Shown here piece by piece: positions 24,881-32,247 of a DNA stretch of 55,295 bases. Source of the DNA: an uncultured Collinsella sp. (lineage in GTDB: Bacteria; Actinomycetota; Coriobacteriia; Coriobacteriales; Coriobacteriaceae); contig UQHO01000011.1 of the NCBI GenBank assembly GCA_900540995.1, forward strand, positions 1 through 55,295, given 5' to 3'. The position numbers and the translations under genes were made by a program. Numbering within the stretch: the first letter of the stretch is position 1; every line of letters begins with the position of its first letter. A model generated the notes under the pieces. The model was given only the letters and a program-made list of their open reading frames with translations, had not been told where the DNA came from and searched no databases.

Positions 24881-24921
24881 AAAGAAGCCTCGCAACGCGG
24901 CGGGCGGTGCGAGGCTTCTTT
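24881..24921. terminator. terminator downstream of the aminotransferase
   Basis: AAAGAAGCCTCGCA...TGCGAGGCTTCTTT, a 13-14 bp stem with A/T flanks, between the ROK gene's upstream region and the end of the leftward aminotransferase gene. Confidence 0.8.
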
Positions 24922-24946
24922 GGTTGCTTTAGTTGCCGGGCCGTCC

Positions 24947-26128
24947 TTACCCGCGCGGCTTGATTTTATCACGTAGCGACTTGAGGTTCTCCAGTGCCGC
25001 GTTAAGCGTCTCGTCTCGCTTGGCAAAGTGGAAACGAATCAGATGGTTGACGGGCTCGCGGAAGAAGCTCGAGCCGGGCACGGCGCCCACACCCACCTTA
25101 GACGCGAGGTCCTCGCAGAATTCGAGGTCGCTGTCATAGCCAAACTCAGAGATGTCCATCATCACGTAGTAGGCGCCCTGCGGCACGTTATGCTCAAGAC
25201 CGATGCTGTCGAGTCCCTGGCAGAACAGGTCGCGCTTGGCGGTGTAGAGGTCGAGGACCTCATCGTAATAGCTGTCGTCGAATTTGAGGGCGGTGACGAC
25301 GGCTTCCTGCAGGGGGGCGGCGGCGCCCACGGTGAGGAAGTCGTGGACCTTTTTGATGCGCTCGGTGATTTCGGCAGGGGCGATAGTGTAGCCCAGACGC
25401 CAGCCGGTGATGGAGTAGGTCTTGGACAGCGAGCTGCAGCTGATGGTGCGCTCAAACATGCCGGGCAGCGTGGCCATATAGACGTGCTCGTGGGGCGCGT
25501 AGACGATGTGCTCGTAGACCTCGTCGGTGATGCAGTAGGTGTCGTACTTTTTGCAGAGGTCGGCGATAAAGGCGAGCTCATCGCGTGTAAAGACCTTGCC
25601 GCAGGGGTTGGAAGGGTTGCATAGGACGATGGCCTTGGGGTCGTTGTCGCGGAAGGCCGCCTCGAGTGTCTCGCGGTCAAAGTCGAATGTGGGCGGGTTG
25701 AGCGGCACGTAGATGGGCTCGGCACCCGAAAGGATCGTGTCGGCGCCGTAGTTCTCGTAGAACGGCGAGAAGATGACGACCTTGTCGCCGGGGTTGGTGA
25801 CCGTCATCATGGCGGCCATCATGGCCTCGGTGGAGCCGCAGGTGACTACGATATTCTCGTTGGGGTTCACCGGCATGCCCATAAAGTGCTCCTGTTTGGC
25901 GGCGAGCGCCTCGCGCATGGTCTGGGAGCCCCAGGTGATGGAGTACTGGTGATAGAGCGGCTTGGGATCGGCGGCGATGGTGCTCAGGCTGTTGAGCAGC
26001 TGCGCCGGGGGATCGAAGTCGGGGAAGCCCTGCGACAGGTTGACGGCGCCATACTTGTTGGAGATGCGCGTCATGCGGCGGATGACGGAATCGGTAAACG
26101 TTGCCGTGCGGTTGGAGAGTTCTTTCAT
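24947..26128 (-). CDS. class I/II pyridoxal-phosphate aminotransferase
   Basis: Protein of 393 residues with fold type I aminotransferase motifs: NLSQGFPDFDPP, CNPSNPCGKVF, the ITDEVYEHIVY strand, and the PLP lysine in SSLSKTYSITGWRLGYT. The QGFPDF start resembles kynurenine/glutamine-transaminase-like and methionine-salvage aminotransferases, but the amino acid used cannot be fixed. The C-terminal Arg in LIRFHFAK would bind the substrate carboxylate. The ATG at 26128 follows AAAGGA; a longer in-frame start is possible but has no better site. Confidence 0.92.
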   Translation of the reverse strand: MKELSNRTATFTDSVIRRMTRISNKYGAVNLSQGFPDFDPPAQLLNSLSTIAADPKPLYHQYSITWGSQTMREALAAKQEHFMGMPVNPNENIVVTCGSTEAMMAAMMTVTNPGDKVVIFSPFYENYGADTILSGAEPIYVPLNPPTFDFDRETLEAAFRDNDPKAIVLCNPSNPCGKVFTRDELAFIADLCKKYDTYCITDEVYEHIVYAPHEHVYMATLPGMFERTISCSSLSKTYSITGWRLGYTIAPAEITERIKKVHDFLTVGAAAPLQEAVVTALKFDDSYYDEVLDLYTAKRDLFCQGLDSIGLEHNVPQGAYYVMMDISEFGYDSDLEFCEDLASKVGVGAVPGSSFFREPVNHLIRFHFAKRDETLNAALENLKSLRDKIKPRG

Positions 26129-26238
26129 GCCGGTCCTTTCGAGCATTTGCAGTGGGGCAAGTTTACTCCTATGGAACTGGTGGGATTTGCTCGAAATGGT
26201 CTCGAAAAACTCTTTTCAAAATTCTTGAAAATTGGGGC

Positions 26239-26269
26239 TTGCATCGCGTGGCGTTCCTTGCAATAATAG
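26239..26269 (+). promoter_or_regulatory. candidate promoter of the tRNA cluster
   Basis: TTGCAT at 26239-26244 with AATAAT/TAATAG at 26262-26269 (spacing 17-19), about 25 bp before tRNA-His. Confidence 0.45.
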
Positions 26270-26293
26270 TCGAGCGCGAAGCGCACAGGACAT

Positions 26294-26368
26294 GGTGGGT
26301 GTAGCTCAGTTGGCTAGAGCGACGGGTTGTGGTCCCGTAGGTCGAGGGTTCGAGTCCCTTTACCCACC
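26294..26368 (+). tRNA. tRNA-His (anticodon GTG)
   Basis: Acceptor GTGGGTG pairs with TACCCAC, with the extra G at position -1 (26294) that marks tRNA-His. The anticodon loop TTGTGGT within stem ACGGG/CCCGT gives GTG. The discriminator is C. Confidence 0.95.
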
Positions 26369-26393
26369 CCAGTTCTTGCTTCGTGTTGATATC

Positions 26394-26469
26394 GGGTCGT
26401 TAGCTCAGTTGGTAGAGCAGGGGACTCTTAATCCCAAGGTCCAGGGTTCGACCCCCTGACGGCCCACCA
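26394..26469 (+). tRNA. tRNA-Lys (anticodon CTT), copy 1
   Basis: Acceptor GGGTCGT pairs with ACGGCCC, the anticodon loop CTCTTAA gives CTT for AAG codons, and the sequence ends in ACCA, so CCA is encoded. It lies 25 bp after tRNA-His. Confidence 0.95.
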
Positions 26470-26482
26470 CACGATATCTTCT

Positions 26483-26508
26483 CTAAAGTCCGCCACAACG
26501 GACTTTAG
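26483..26508 (+). terminator. hairpin between the two tRNA-Lys genes
   Basis: CTAAAGTCCG-CCACAA-CGGACTTTAG, a perfect 10-bp stem followed by a short CTTT. It could terminate partly or mark a processing site. Confidence 0.55.
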
Positions 26509-26512
26509 CTTT

Positions 26513-26585
26513 GGGTCGTTAGCTCAGTTGGTAGAGCAGGGGACTCTTAATCCCAAGGTCCAGGGTTCGACCCCCTGACGGCCCA
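26513..26585 (+). tRNA. tRNA-Lys (anticodon CTT), copy 2
   Basis: Identical to copy 1 over the mature 73 bases. The bases after the discriminator are CCC, so CCA is not encoded here. Confidence 0.95.
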
Positions 26586-26598
26586 CCCAAAGATTGTT

Positions 26599-26629
26599 AA
26601 AGCGACTGGCTCAGGCTGGTCGCTTTTTT
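26599..26629 (+). terminator. terminator of the tRNA cluster
   Basis: AAAGCGAC...GTCGCTTTTTT hairpin 14 bp after tRNA-Lys copy 2. A diverged second copy lies at 26776-26807. Confidence 0.8.
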
Positions 26630-26745
26630 GTTGACCTCGCATGGGGTCGAACCCGAAAGGGCGCGGAGCTGAGGAAACGCGTAAGCGTTTGTCAGCGCAG
26701 CGCGCAAGGCGCCTTGGCGCCGCAGCGGCCGCCTGCGCAGCAGGC

Positions 26746-26765
26746 TGACCCTCTGACGGCCCACC
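26746..26765 (+). pseudogene. 3' remnant of a third tRNA-Lys
   Basis: Twenty bases ending GACGGCCCACC match the 3' end of the two intact tRNA-Lys genes at 18 positions. The rest of the tRNA is missing. The terminator copy at 26776 follows, as it does after a whole gene. Confidence 0.7.
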
Positions 26766-26889
26766 AAAGCATTGTAAAGCGGCTGGCTTCGGCTGGTCGC
26801 TTTTTTTGTTGACCTTTCATGGGGCCGAACCCGTCGGGGCGCGAAGTTGGGGAAACTGCACCGTGATTCCCTTAGGGAAACACGGCTAA

Positions 26890-26935
26890 AGCCCCATAAA
26901 CGTGCTCTCCTTATGAGAATTATGCTCACGGGGCT
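26890..26935 (-). terminator. candidate terminator of the NadB-like gene
   Basis: AGCCCC...GGGGCT arms around a folded loop, read leftwards, 46 bp after the stop codon and followed by TTTAG. A small perfect hairpin (TTCCC-TTA-GGGAA) lies just beyond it. Confidence 0.4.
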
Positions 26936-26981
26936 CGATGCATGTTGAGAAGTTGTGATCAAACTCAAAGTGAGAATCGAT

Positions 26982-28508
26982 TTAGTCTGCTCGATAGTGC
27001 GATCCGAGGCTTTCGGTTCGCTTGCGCATGGCTTTGACCATTTCCTGTGCTAGTTGAATCTGCGATTGCAGGCGGGCGAGGGCCGCGACTTCGCTGTCCT
27101 GAGCTTTCTGTGTGCTCAAGGTCGTTGCCTCCGTCTTCAAGCCCTCAAGCTCGTGTAGTGCCTCGGATAGGCCCCCTTCGGTGCGGTTGATCATGCAATG
27201 GGTACTCATCGTGTGCTTAAGGCTGCGTGTCAAGCGTTCGGCGACTGTTGTGGCAATGCCGTACTGGGGGAGGGCGATATCCGCCTTTGGGGTCACCTCA
27301 GGTGCATTCTGTGCTGCCTGGGCTGCCGATGTGCCCGCGATGCGCCCAAACACTATGCCGTTGGCGCTTGACAAGCCACCGATGCGGTCGGCGCCGTGCA
27401 TGCCGCCTGTCGCCTCGCCGCAAGCGTAGAGGCCCTCAACGCCCGTATACGCGGTCTTGTCGATTTTGATACCGCCGTTGGCGGCGTGGGCATACATCGC
27501 CACGCGCATCTCGTCGGTCGGCGCGATGCCGTGCTCGTCTTGCAGCCAGGTGGCAAAGGTCTGTATAAACTCGGGGACGTCCTCGCGGGGGAAATCGTAG
27601 TGGAGCGCCAGACCTTCGGTACCCGCTTGATCGATGGCAAGATCGATGGCGCGGGAGGCCAAGCGTGACGTGAAGGGGCCATATCCGGAGCGCTGTTCAA
27701 GCAGATCGTCCAGCTTGTCGTCGGCGATATCGACCGGCTGGTAGAACTTGACGTAGCGCCAGGTCTTCTCGTTAAAGACAAGGTTGCGCTTGGGCTCGAT
27801 GAAGCCGGGCATCATCTGCATGAACTCTATATTAGTAAGTGTTGCGCTGTGCGCCAGCGCGATGGCCTGCGAGGAGCTGAGCACATCAGCCGACGTAAGG
27901 CTGCGCTCGAACAGGCCGCCTGTGCCACCGGCTGCGATGATCGTGGCCTTGGCAGCAAAGGGCACGATTCGATTTTCGGTGAGGTCGTAGAGCACGGTTC
28001 CGGTTATTCTGCCGTTCGTGTCCTCAACAAGGTCGATAAGCTCATGGCGGGGGAGCAGACGAATGCCGAGCGACTCGATCCGGGCCGTCAGAGCGTCATC
28101 AAGGGGCTTGCGGGTGAGGCCGCGCCACATGCGCGTTTTGTGGTCAAAGCAGGGGATAAACTGCTTTTGCTGAGCGCTCTCAGCGCTTTGCGGACGCTGG
28201 AGCTCAACGCCCAGGTCTTGCTCGAGCCATTCAATTGCCTGGGGAATGCCGTGGACAAACGTCTGGACAAGCTCGGGGTCGGCGACACCGCCGCCGACGG
28301 TCTGGATGGTGTCGATGAGGTCTTGTTCGTCGTCTTCGTTAACGGGTCCGATAAGCCCCAGGCCCCAGGTTCCGGGGAAGAAGCTCGACCCACTCATAAT
28401 CTTGCCGGCGCTTGCCACAGCGACGGTTGCGCCCGTGCGTGCCGCTTCGATGGCGGCGCAAAGGCCCGCAATGCCAGATCCAATTACCAGTACATCAGTC
28501 GATTCCAT
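26982..28508 (-). CDS. FAD-dependent oxidoreductase, NadB/fumarate-reductase-flavoprotein family
   Basis: Protein of 508 residues. The N-terminal dinucleotide motif VIGSGIAGLCAAIEAA binds FAD, and the C-terminal FAD motif reads GLYACGEATGGMHGADRIGG. A covalent-type or substrate-binding arginine region (LTRKPLDDALTARIESLG) lies between. The family includes L-aspartate oxidase and the flavoprotein subunits of succinate dehydrogenase and fumarate reductase. The helical C-terminus fits NadB, but there is no nadA or nadC beside it and no Fe-S partner subunit, so the substrate is uncertain. The ATG at 28508 has AAAGGA upstream. Confidence 0.82.
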   Translation of the reverse strand: MESTDVLVIGSGIAGLCAAIEAARTGATVAVASAGKIMSGSSFFPGTWGLGLIGPVNEDDEQDLIDTIQTVGGGVADPELVQTFVHGIPQAIEWLEQDLGVELQRPQSAESAQQKQFIPCFDHKTRMWRGLTRKPLDDALTARIESLGIRLLPRHELIDLVEDTNGRITGTVLYDLTENRIVPFAAKATIIAAGGTGGLFERSLTSADVLSSSQAIALAHSATLTNIEFMQMMPGFIEPKRNLVFNEKTWRYVKFYQPVDIADDKLDDLLEQRSGYGPFTSRLASRAIDLAIDQAGTEGLALHYDFPREDVPEFIQTFATWLQDEHGIAPTDEMRVAMYAHAANGGIKIDKTAYTGVEGLYACGEATGGMHGADRIGGLSSANGIVFGRIAGTSAAQAAQNAPEVTPKADIALPQYGIATTVAERLTRSLKHTMSTHCMINRTEGGLSEALHELEGLKTEATTLSTQKAQDSEVAALARLQSQIQLAQEMVKAMRKRTESLGSHYRAD

Positions 28509-28700
28509 CGGATTCCTTTCTCGTCCGGCGCATTGTCGCATGGGTGATCGGCAATGGGGCCGCAAAGACTCGGCAAATCGGTAAAGGGCAAATATGGCAG
28601 GTGGGCGTCATAGGCGTTCTGACGCTCCGTCTCATCACATCTCGTATTTCGCCCCAACTGATATATCGGCATTAGCTACCCTGCGACAGCGCATACAAAA

Positions 28701-28730
28701 AGAGCCGCCACCTCGAAAGGTAGCGGCTCT
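28701..28730 (-). terminator. terminator after the GGGtGRT gene
   Basis: Hairpin AGAGCCGC...GCGGCTCT with an inner ACCT/AGGT stem. Read leftwards it is followed by TTTTT (28700-28696). Confidence 0.9.
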
Positions 28731-28764
28731 AAAGCTCAACTATATGAGCATCGCGCGGGCGCGA

Positions 28765-29769
28765 TTAGGCCTTGAGGGCCTCCTCGACGGCGACAGCGCA
28801 AGCGACGGTGGCACCGACCATGGGGTTGTTGCCCATGCCGATGAGACCCATCATGTCAACGTGCGCAGGCACGGAGGAAGAACCGGCGAACTGGGCGTCG
28901 GAGTGCATGCGGCCCATGGTGTCGGTCATGCCGTAAGAGGCAGGGCCGGCGCCCATGTTGTCCGGGTGCAGGGTACGGCCAGTGCCGCCACCAGAAGCGA
29001 CGGAGAAGTACTTCTTGCCAGCCTCGATGCGCTCCTTCTTGTAGGTGCCAGCGACGGGGTGCTGGAAGCGCGTGGGGTTGGTGGAGTTACCGGTGATCGA
29101 GATGTCGACGTTCTCGTGCCACATGATGGCAACGCCCTCGCGGACGTCGTCGGAGCCGTAGCAGTTAACGGCAGCGCGGGGACCATCGGAGTAGGGGATG
29201 GTCTCGACGACCTTGAGCTCGCCCGTGTAGTAGTCGAACTGGGTCTTCACATAGGTGAAGCCGTTGATGCGGGCGATGATCTGAGCAGCGTCCTTGCCCA
29301 GACCGTTGAGGATGACGCGCAGCGGCTTCTTACGAGCCTTGTTGGCGTTCAGAGCCAGGCCGATAGCGCCCTCAGCGGCAGCGAAGGACTCGTGGCCGGC
29401 CAGGAAGGCGAAGCACTCGGTGTCGTCGGAGAGCAGCATAGCGCCCAGGTTGCCGTGGCCCAGACCGACCTTGCGGTCCTCAGCGACGGAGCCGGGGACG
29501 GTGAAGGCCTGGATGCCCTCGCCGATGATGGCGGCAGCCTCAGAAGCGGACTTGGCGCCACGCTTGACAGCGAGAGCGCAACCGAGGGTGTAGGCCCACT
29601 CGGCGTTCTGGAAGGCGATGGACTGGGTGTTGTTGACGATCTCACGCGGGTTGAAGCCCTTGTCGGTGCAGATCTGCAGAGCTTCCTCGAGGGAGGCGAT
29701 GCCGTTGTCGGCGAGGCACTTGTTGATCTTGTCAGCGCGGCGCTCGTAACCTTCGAACGTAACAGTCAT
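28765..29769 (-). CDS. GGGtGRT family protein
   Basis: Protein of 334 residues with the motif that names the family, GGGTGRT, at residues 260-266 (SVASGGGTGRTLHPDNMG). Other conserved-looking stretches are VGLGHGNLGAML and CFAFLAGHESFAAAEGA. The family is found mainly in anaerobes next to a NifU-like protein and has no proven function. Codon use is strongly biased to C/G-ending codons, so expression is probably high. It follows the NifU-like gene by 18 bp in one operon. The start has GAAAGGGAGGGA upstream. Confidence 0.92.
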   Translation of the reverse strand: MTVTFEGYERRADKINKCLADNGIASLEEALQICTDKGFNPREIVNNTQSIAFQNAEWAYTLGCALAVKRGAKSASEAAAIIGEGIQAFTVPGSVAEDRKVGLGHGNLGAMLLSDDTECFAFLAGHESFAAAEGAIGLALNANKARKKPLRVILNGLGKDAAQIIARINGFTYVKTQFDYYTGELKVVETIPYSDGPRAAVNCYGSDDVREGVAIMWHENVDISITGNSTNPTRFQHPVAGTYKKERIEAGKKYFSVASGGGTGRTLHPDNMGAGPASYGMTDTMGRMHSDAQFAGSSSVPAHVDMMGLIGMGNNPMVGATVACAVAVEEALKA

Positions 29770-29787
29770 AGTTATTTCCCTCCCTTT

Positions 29788-30522
29788 CTACTCGTGAACC
29801 GGGAACACGCTGGCGACGGAGTGAGTCTCCTCGTCGGTGCGCGGGTCGATGTACTTGGCAGCGTTCTCCCACTGACCATAGTGGCCCATAGCGCCAGCGA
29901 TGGCCTCCTCGGGGGTCTTGCCGGCCTTGACGGCGTCGGTGAACTTGCCGAGGTTCAGGAACTCGAATGCGATGATCTCGTTCTTGTCGTTGAGAGCCAT
30001 GCGGGTGACGTAGCCCTGAGCGAGCTCGAGGTAACGAGCGCCCTTGGCCTTGGTGCCGAACATGGTGCCGACCTGAGAACGAAGGCCCTTGCCGAGGTCG
30101 TCGAGGGAGGCGCCCACGGGCAGGCCGCCCTCGGAGAACGCGGTCTGGCTGCGGCCGTAAACGATCTGCAGGAAGATCTCGCGCATAGCGACGTTGATGG
30201 CGTCGCAGACGAGGTCGGTGTTGAGGGCCTCGAGGATGGTCTTACCGGGAAGGATCTCGGAAGCCATGGCGGCAGAGTGGGTCATGCCCGAGCAGCCGAT
30301 GGTCTCAACGAGGGCCTCCTCGATGATGCCGTCCTTGACGTTCAGCGTGAGCTTGCAGGCGCCCTGCTGAGGTGCGCACCAACCCACACCGTGCGTAAGA
30401 CCGGAGATGTCGGAAATCTCCTTAGCCTGGACCCACTTGCCCTCCTCGGGGATGGGTGCGGGGCCGTGGTATGCACCCTTGGCAACGGGGCACATGTTCT
30501 CCACTTCCTGTGAGTACTGCAT
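29788..30522 (-). CDS. NifU-like iron-sulfur scaffold protein, GGGtGRT partner
   Basis: Protein of 244 residues whose middle part is a NifU N-terminal/IscU-like fold. Cysteines lie in GVGWCAPQQGAC, VETIGCSGMTHSA and TDLVCDAIN, which could hold a cluster or zinc. It is longer than SufU or IscU and has a C-terminal extension (MGHYGQWENAAKYIDP). The start at 30522 (MQYSQEVENMCP) has GAGAGGAGAGG upstream. This gene and the GGGtGRT gene form a two-gene operon that is separate from suf, so it may serve a special target rather than general cluster assembly. Confidence 0.88.
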   Translation of the reverse strand: MQYSQEVENMCPVAKGAYHGPAPIPEEGKWVQAKEISDISGLTHGVGWCAPQQGACKLTLNVKDGIIEEALVETIGCSGMTHSAAMASEILPGKTILEALNTDLVCDAINVAMREIFLQIVYGRSQTAFSEGGLPVGASLDDLGKGLRSQVGTMFGTKAKGARYLELAQGYVTRMALNDKNEIIAFEFLNLGKFTDAVKAGKTPEEAIAGAMGHYGQWENAAKYIDPRTDEETHSVASVFPVHE

Positions 30523-30925
30523 GCCTCTCCTCTCTATCGTGTTGGCGTCCCGTCTGGGGGTCGTGGCTGGCGATTGCCGGGCGACCCTTCGAAAGGGACA
30601 TGACATGCAGCCCCTATAATACCGCGAAATGCACGGAATATTCGGCGAACGGCTCAGTTTTCGTAGCGAGAAGTCCGGAAGTTTTAATTGAAACGGTTTA
30701 ACGCTATGTTCTGTAGTCGCGAACTTCCGTAGAGGGGGTCCGTCTTGGGCAAGCTTTTGGTCGGCTCTTGTAAGTGTTGCAGGGGTTGACCTGTTGCAAC
30801 GGTGCCGTTCGCCGCCTGATTACTGCCTTTGGCCGCGCGAGTGTATTGTTTTGCGTGAATGTTTTGATGGCACGCTTCAATCGTGCTGTATTGGATGGCA
30901 AGCAGATCCCGGTGAAGGGAGCGCC
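30523..30925. other. 403-bp intergenic region before the second RAYT
   Basis: No gene is seen. TATTAT on the minus strand (about 30628-30623) may be the -10 box of the NifU-like operon. An 8-base inverted repeat CGGAAGTT (30676-30683) and AACTTCCG (30722-30729) spans 54 bp. None of the family 1 palindromes occurs here. Confidence 0.4.
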
Positions 30926-31735
30926 ATGCAGCGCGTTTGGAGAACGGTTACCGGCTTTTACCATGTCTGTGCTCGCGGTGCGGGCAAGCAGCTCATCTTT
31001 GAGGGCGATGAAGACCGGTGGGAGTTTTTGGAGCTGATGCGCGAGTGCTGCCGCGAGGAGGGTGTGACGGTTATCGCCTGGTGCCTTATGGGCAATCACG
31101 TGCATTTGGTGCTTGCAGATTACGAGGACAGGATGAGCGCGGCGATGCACCGGCTGCTCTTGACGTACGCGCGGCGGTTCAATAAACACACGGGGCGCAC
31201 GGGCCATCTGTTCCAGAACCGTTTTGACCGGCGCTCGCTCGATACCGACTGGCAGGTGATGGAGGCTATTCGCTCCGTACACGCCGATCCGCAGGAGGCG
31301 GGCGTTAGCCTAATCGAGCGTTATCCCTGGAGCAGCTTTGCGGAGCATTTGTGCGCTTACGACGGTGACGCGGCTGATGTCGCGAGGGGATTTTCCGATC
31401 CTTCTTGCGTGCTTGAGCTTTTTGGCTCTGCCGAGGGCTTTATTGCCTATTCGCTTTCGACGCCCGACGGCAGTGAACCAGCGCTGTGCGATATGAAAGA
31501 GACGGAGTGGGAACGCCATGCCTTTGCCGGCAAGTTGGCGAAGAGCCTCGGGGTTCCGCTCAACGGGGTTAAAACTGCACCGCCGGCGCAGCGCGATACC
31601 GTTATTGTTGGATTGAACAATGCCGGCTTTACGGTGCGCCAGATTGAACGGTATACCGGGATTGGCAAAAGTACCGTCTCTCGTATCGTGCGTGCTTATG
31701 CGCAGATGGACGCGCAGGCCGAGGGCTCGAGATAA
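30926..31735 (+). CDS. RAYT-like protein lacking the catalytic tyrosine
   Basis: Protein of 269 residues homologous to the RAYT at 14076. The HUH motif is kept (GNHVHLV, His58 and His60). The position of the catalytic tyrosine is Ser117 (AIRSVHADPQEAG against AIRYVHFNPQKAG), and the usual Asn two residues before Pro-Gln is Asp. A C-terminal helix-turn-helix (FTVRQIERYTGIGKSTVSRI) is intact. It may bind DNA without cleaving and joining it. The frame is complete and the ATG at 30926 follows GAAGGGA, so it is not an obvious pseudogene. No repeat flanks it. Confidence 0.88.
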   Translation: MQRVWRTVTGFYHVCARGAGKQLIFEGDEDRWEFLELMRECCREEGVTVIAWCLMGNHVHLVLADYEDRMSAAMHRLLLTYARRFNKHTGRTGHLFQNRFDRRSLDTDWQVMEAIRSVHADPQEAGVSLIERYPWSSFAEHLCAYDGDAADVARGFSDPSCVLELFGSAEGFIAYSLSTPDGSEPALCDMKETEWERHAFAGKLAKSLGVPLNGVKTAPPAQRDTVIVGLNNAGFTVRQIERYTGIGKSTVSRIVRAYAQMDAQAEGSR

Positions 31736-31751
31736 AGGCAGAAAAGAAAAT

Positions 31752-31782
31752 GGCCGAATCGCGAAAGTTAAGCGATTCGGCC
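31752..31782. terminator. bidirectional terminator between RAYT-like gene and suf operon
   Basis: GGCCGAATCGC-GAAAGTTAA-GCGATTCGGCC, a perfect 11-bp stem. Read leftwards it is followed by a T-rich run and would end the suf transcript. Confidence 0.8.
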
Positions 31783-31818
31783 AACAGAATTCTTCAGAGT
31801 TGAGACAAATATTACTGA

Positions 31819-32247
31819 TTATTTTTGTCCCGTGAGCATGCCGTCGAGGGTGCGCCAGGCGAGCTCGGCGCATTTGACGCGGGCGGGCATGTGCGAGATG
31901 TCCTGGAGCTGGGCGGCTTCGTCCAGGTCTTCCAGGTCTTCCTCGGAGAGCTGCTCGCCGCGGATCATGGCGAGGAAGAGCTCTGCCAGGCGGTGAGCTT
32001 CCTCGACGGTCTCGCCGGTGATGAGGTCGGCCATGATGTCGGCGCTGGCCTGGCTGATGGCGCAGCCGTGGCCGGTAAAGGAGGCCTCCTCGATCACGCC
32101 GTTCTCGACGCGCAGCTGCAAGGTGAGCTCGTCGCCGCAGCTGGGGTTGATGCCGTCGTGCTCGTGCGTGGGAGCATCCATCTCGTATTTATAGTCGGGG
32201 TGCGAGTTGTGCTCCATAAATGTGGTGGAGGTGTACAGATTACCCAT
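31819..32247 (-). CDS. sufU: SufU-type Fe-S assembly protein
   Basis: Protein of 142 residues of the IscU/SufU fold. The zinc and sulfur-acceptor ligands of SufU are present: CGD in NPSCGDELTL, the cysteine in GHGCAISQAS and the last in RVKCAELAWRTL. In Gram-positives SufU takes persulfide from SufS through a zinc-ligand swap and passes it to SufBCD. The 18-20 residue insert between the second and third ligands (LSEEDLEDLDEAAQ) is typical of SufU and absent from IscU. It overlaps sufS by 8 bp and is the last gene of the operon. Confidence 0.93.
   Translation of the reverse strand: MGNLYTSTTFMEHNSHPDYKYEMDAPTHEHDGINPSCGDELTLQLRVENGVIEEASFTGHGCAISQASADIMADLITGETVEEAHRLAELFLAMIRGEQLSEEDLEDLDEAAQLQDISHMPARVKCAELAWRTLDGMLTGQK

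Larger units (their letters stand above)
26581..26855 (+). repeat. duplicated tRNA-Lys downstream unit
   Basis: Two homologous segments of about 95 bp lie at 26581-26677 and 26758-26852. Each has the tRNA 3' end, a GCGAC/GTCGC-type terminator, TTTTTGTTGACCT, a CATGGGG(T/C)CGAACCCG stretch and a GGGCGCG end. Between them is palindrome-rich GC sequence (for example AAACGC-GTAA-GCGTTT). No gene is seen in this 396-bp gap. Confidence 0.8.

Noticed and set aside
28594..30513. 639-codon open frame on the plus strand
   Set aside because: Antisense to the GGGtGRT and NifU-like genes, both with clear family motifs; no ribosome-binding site or homology signal.
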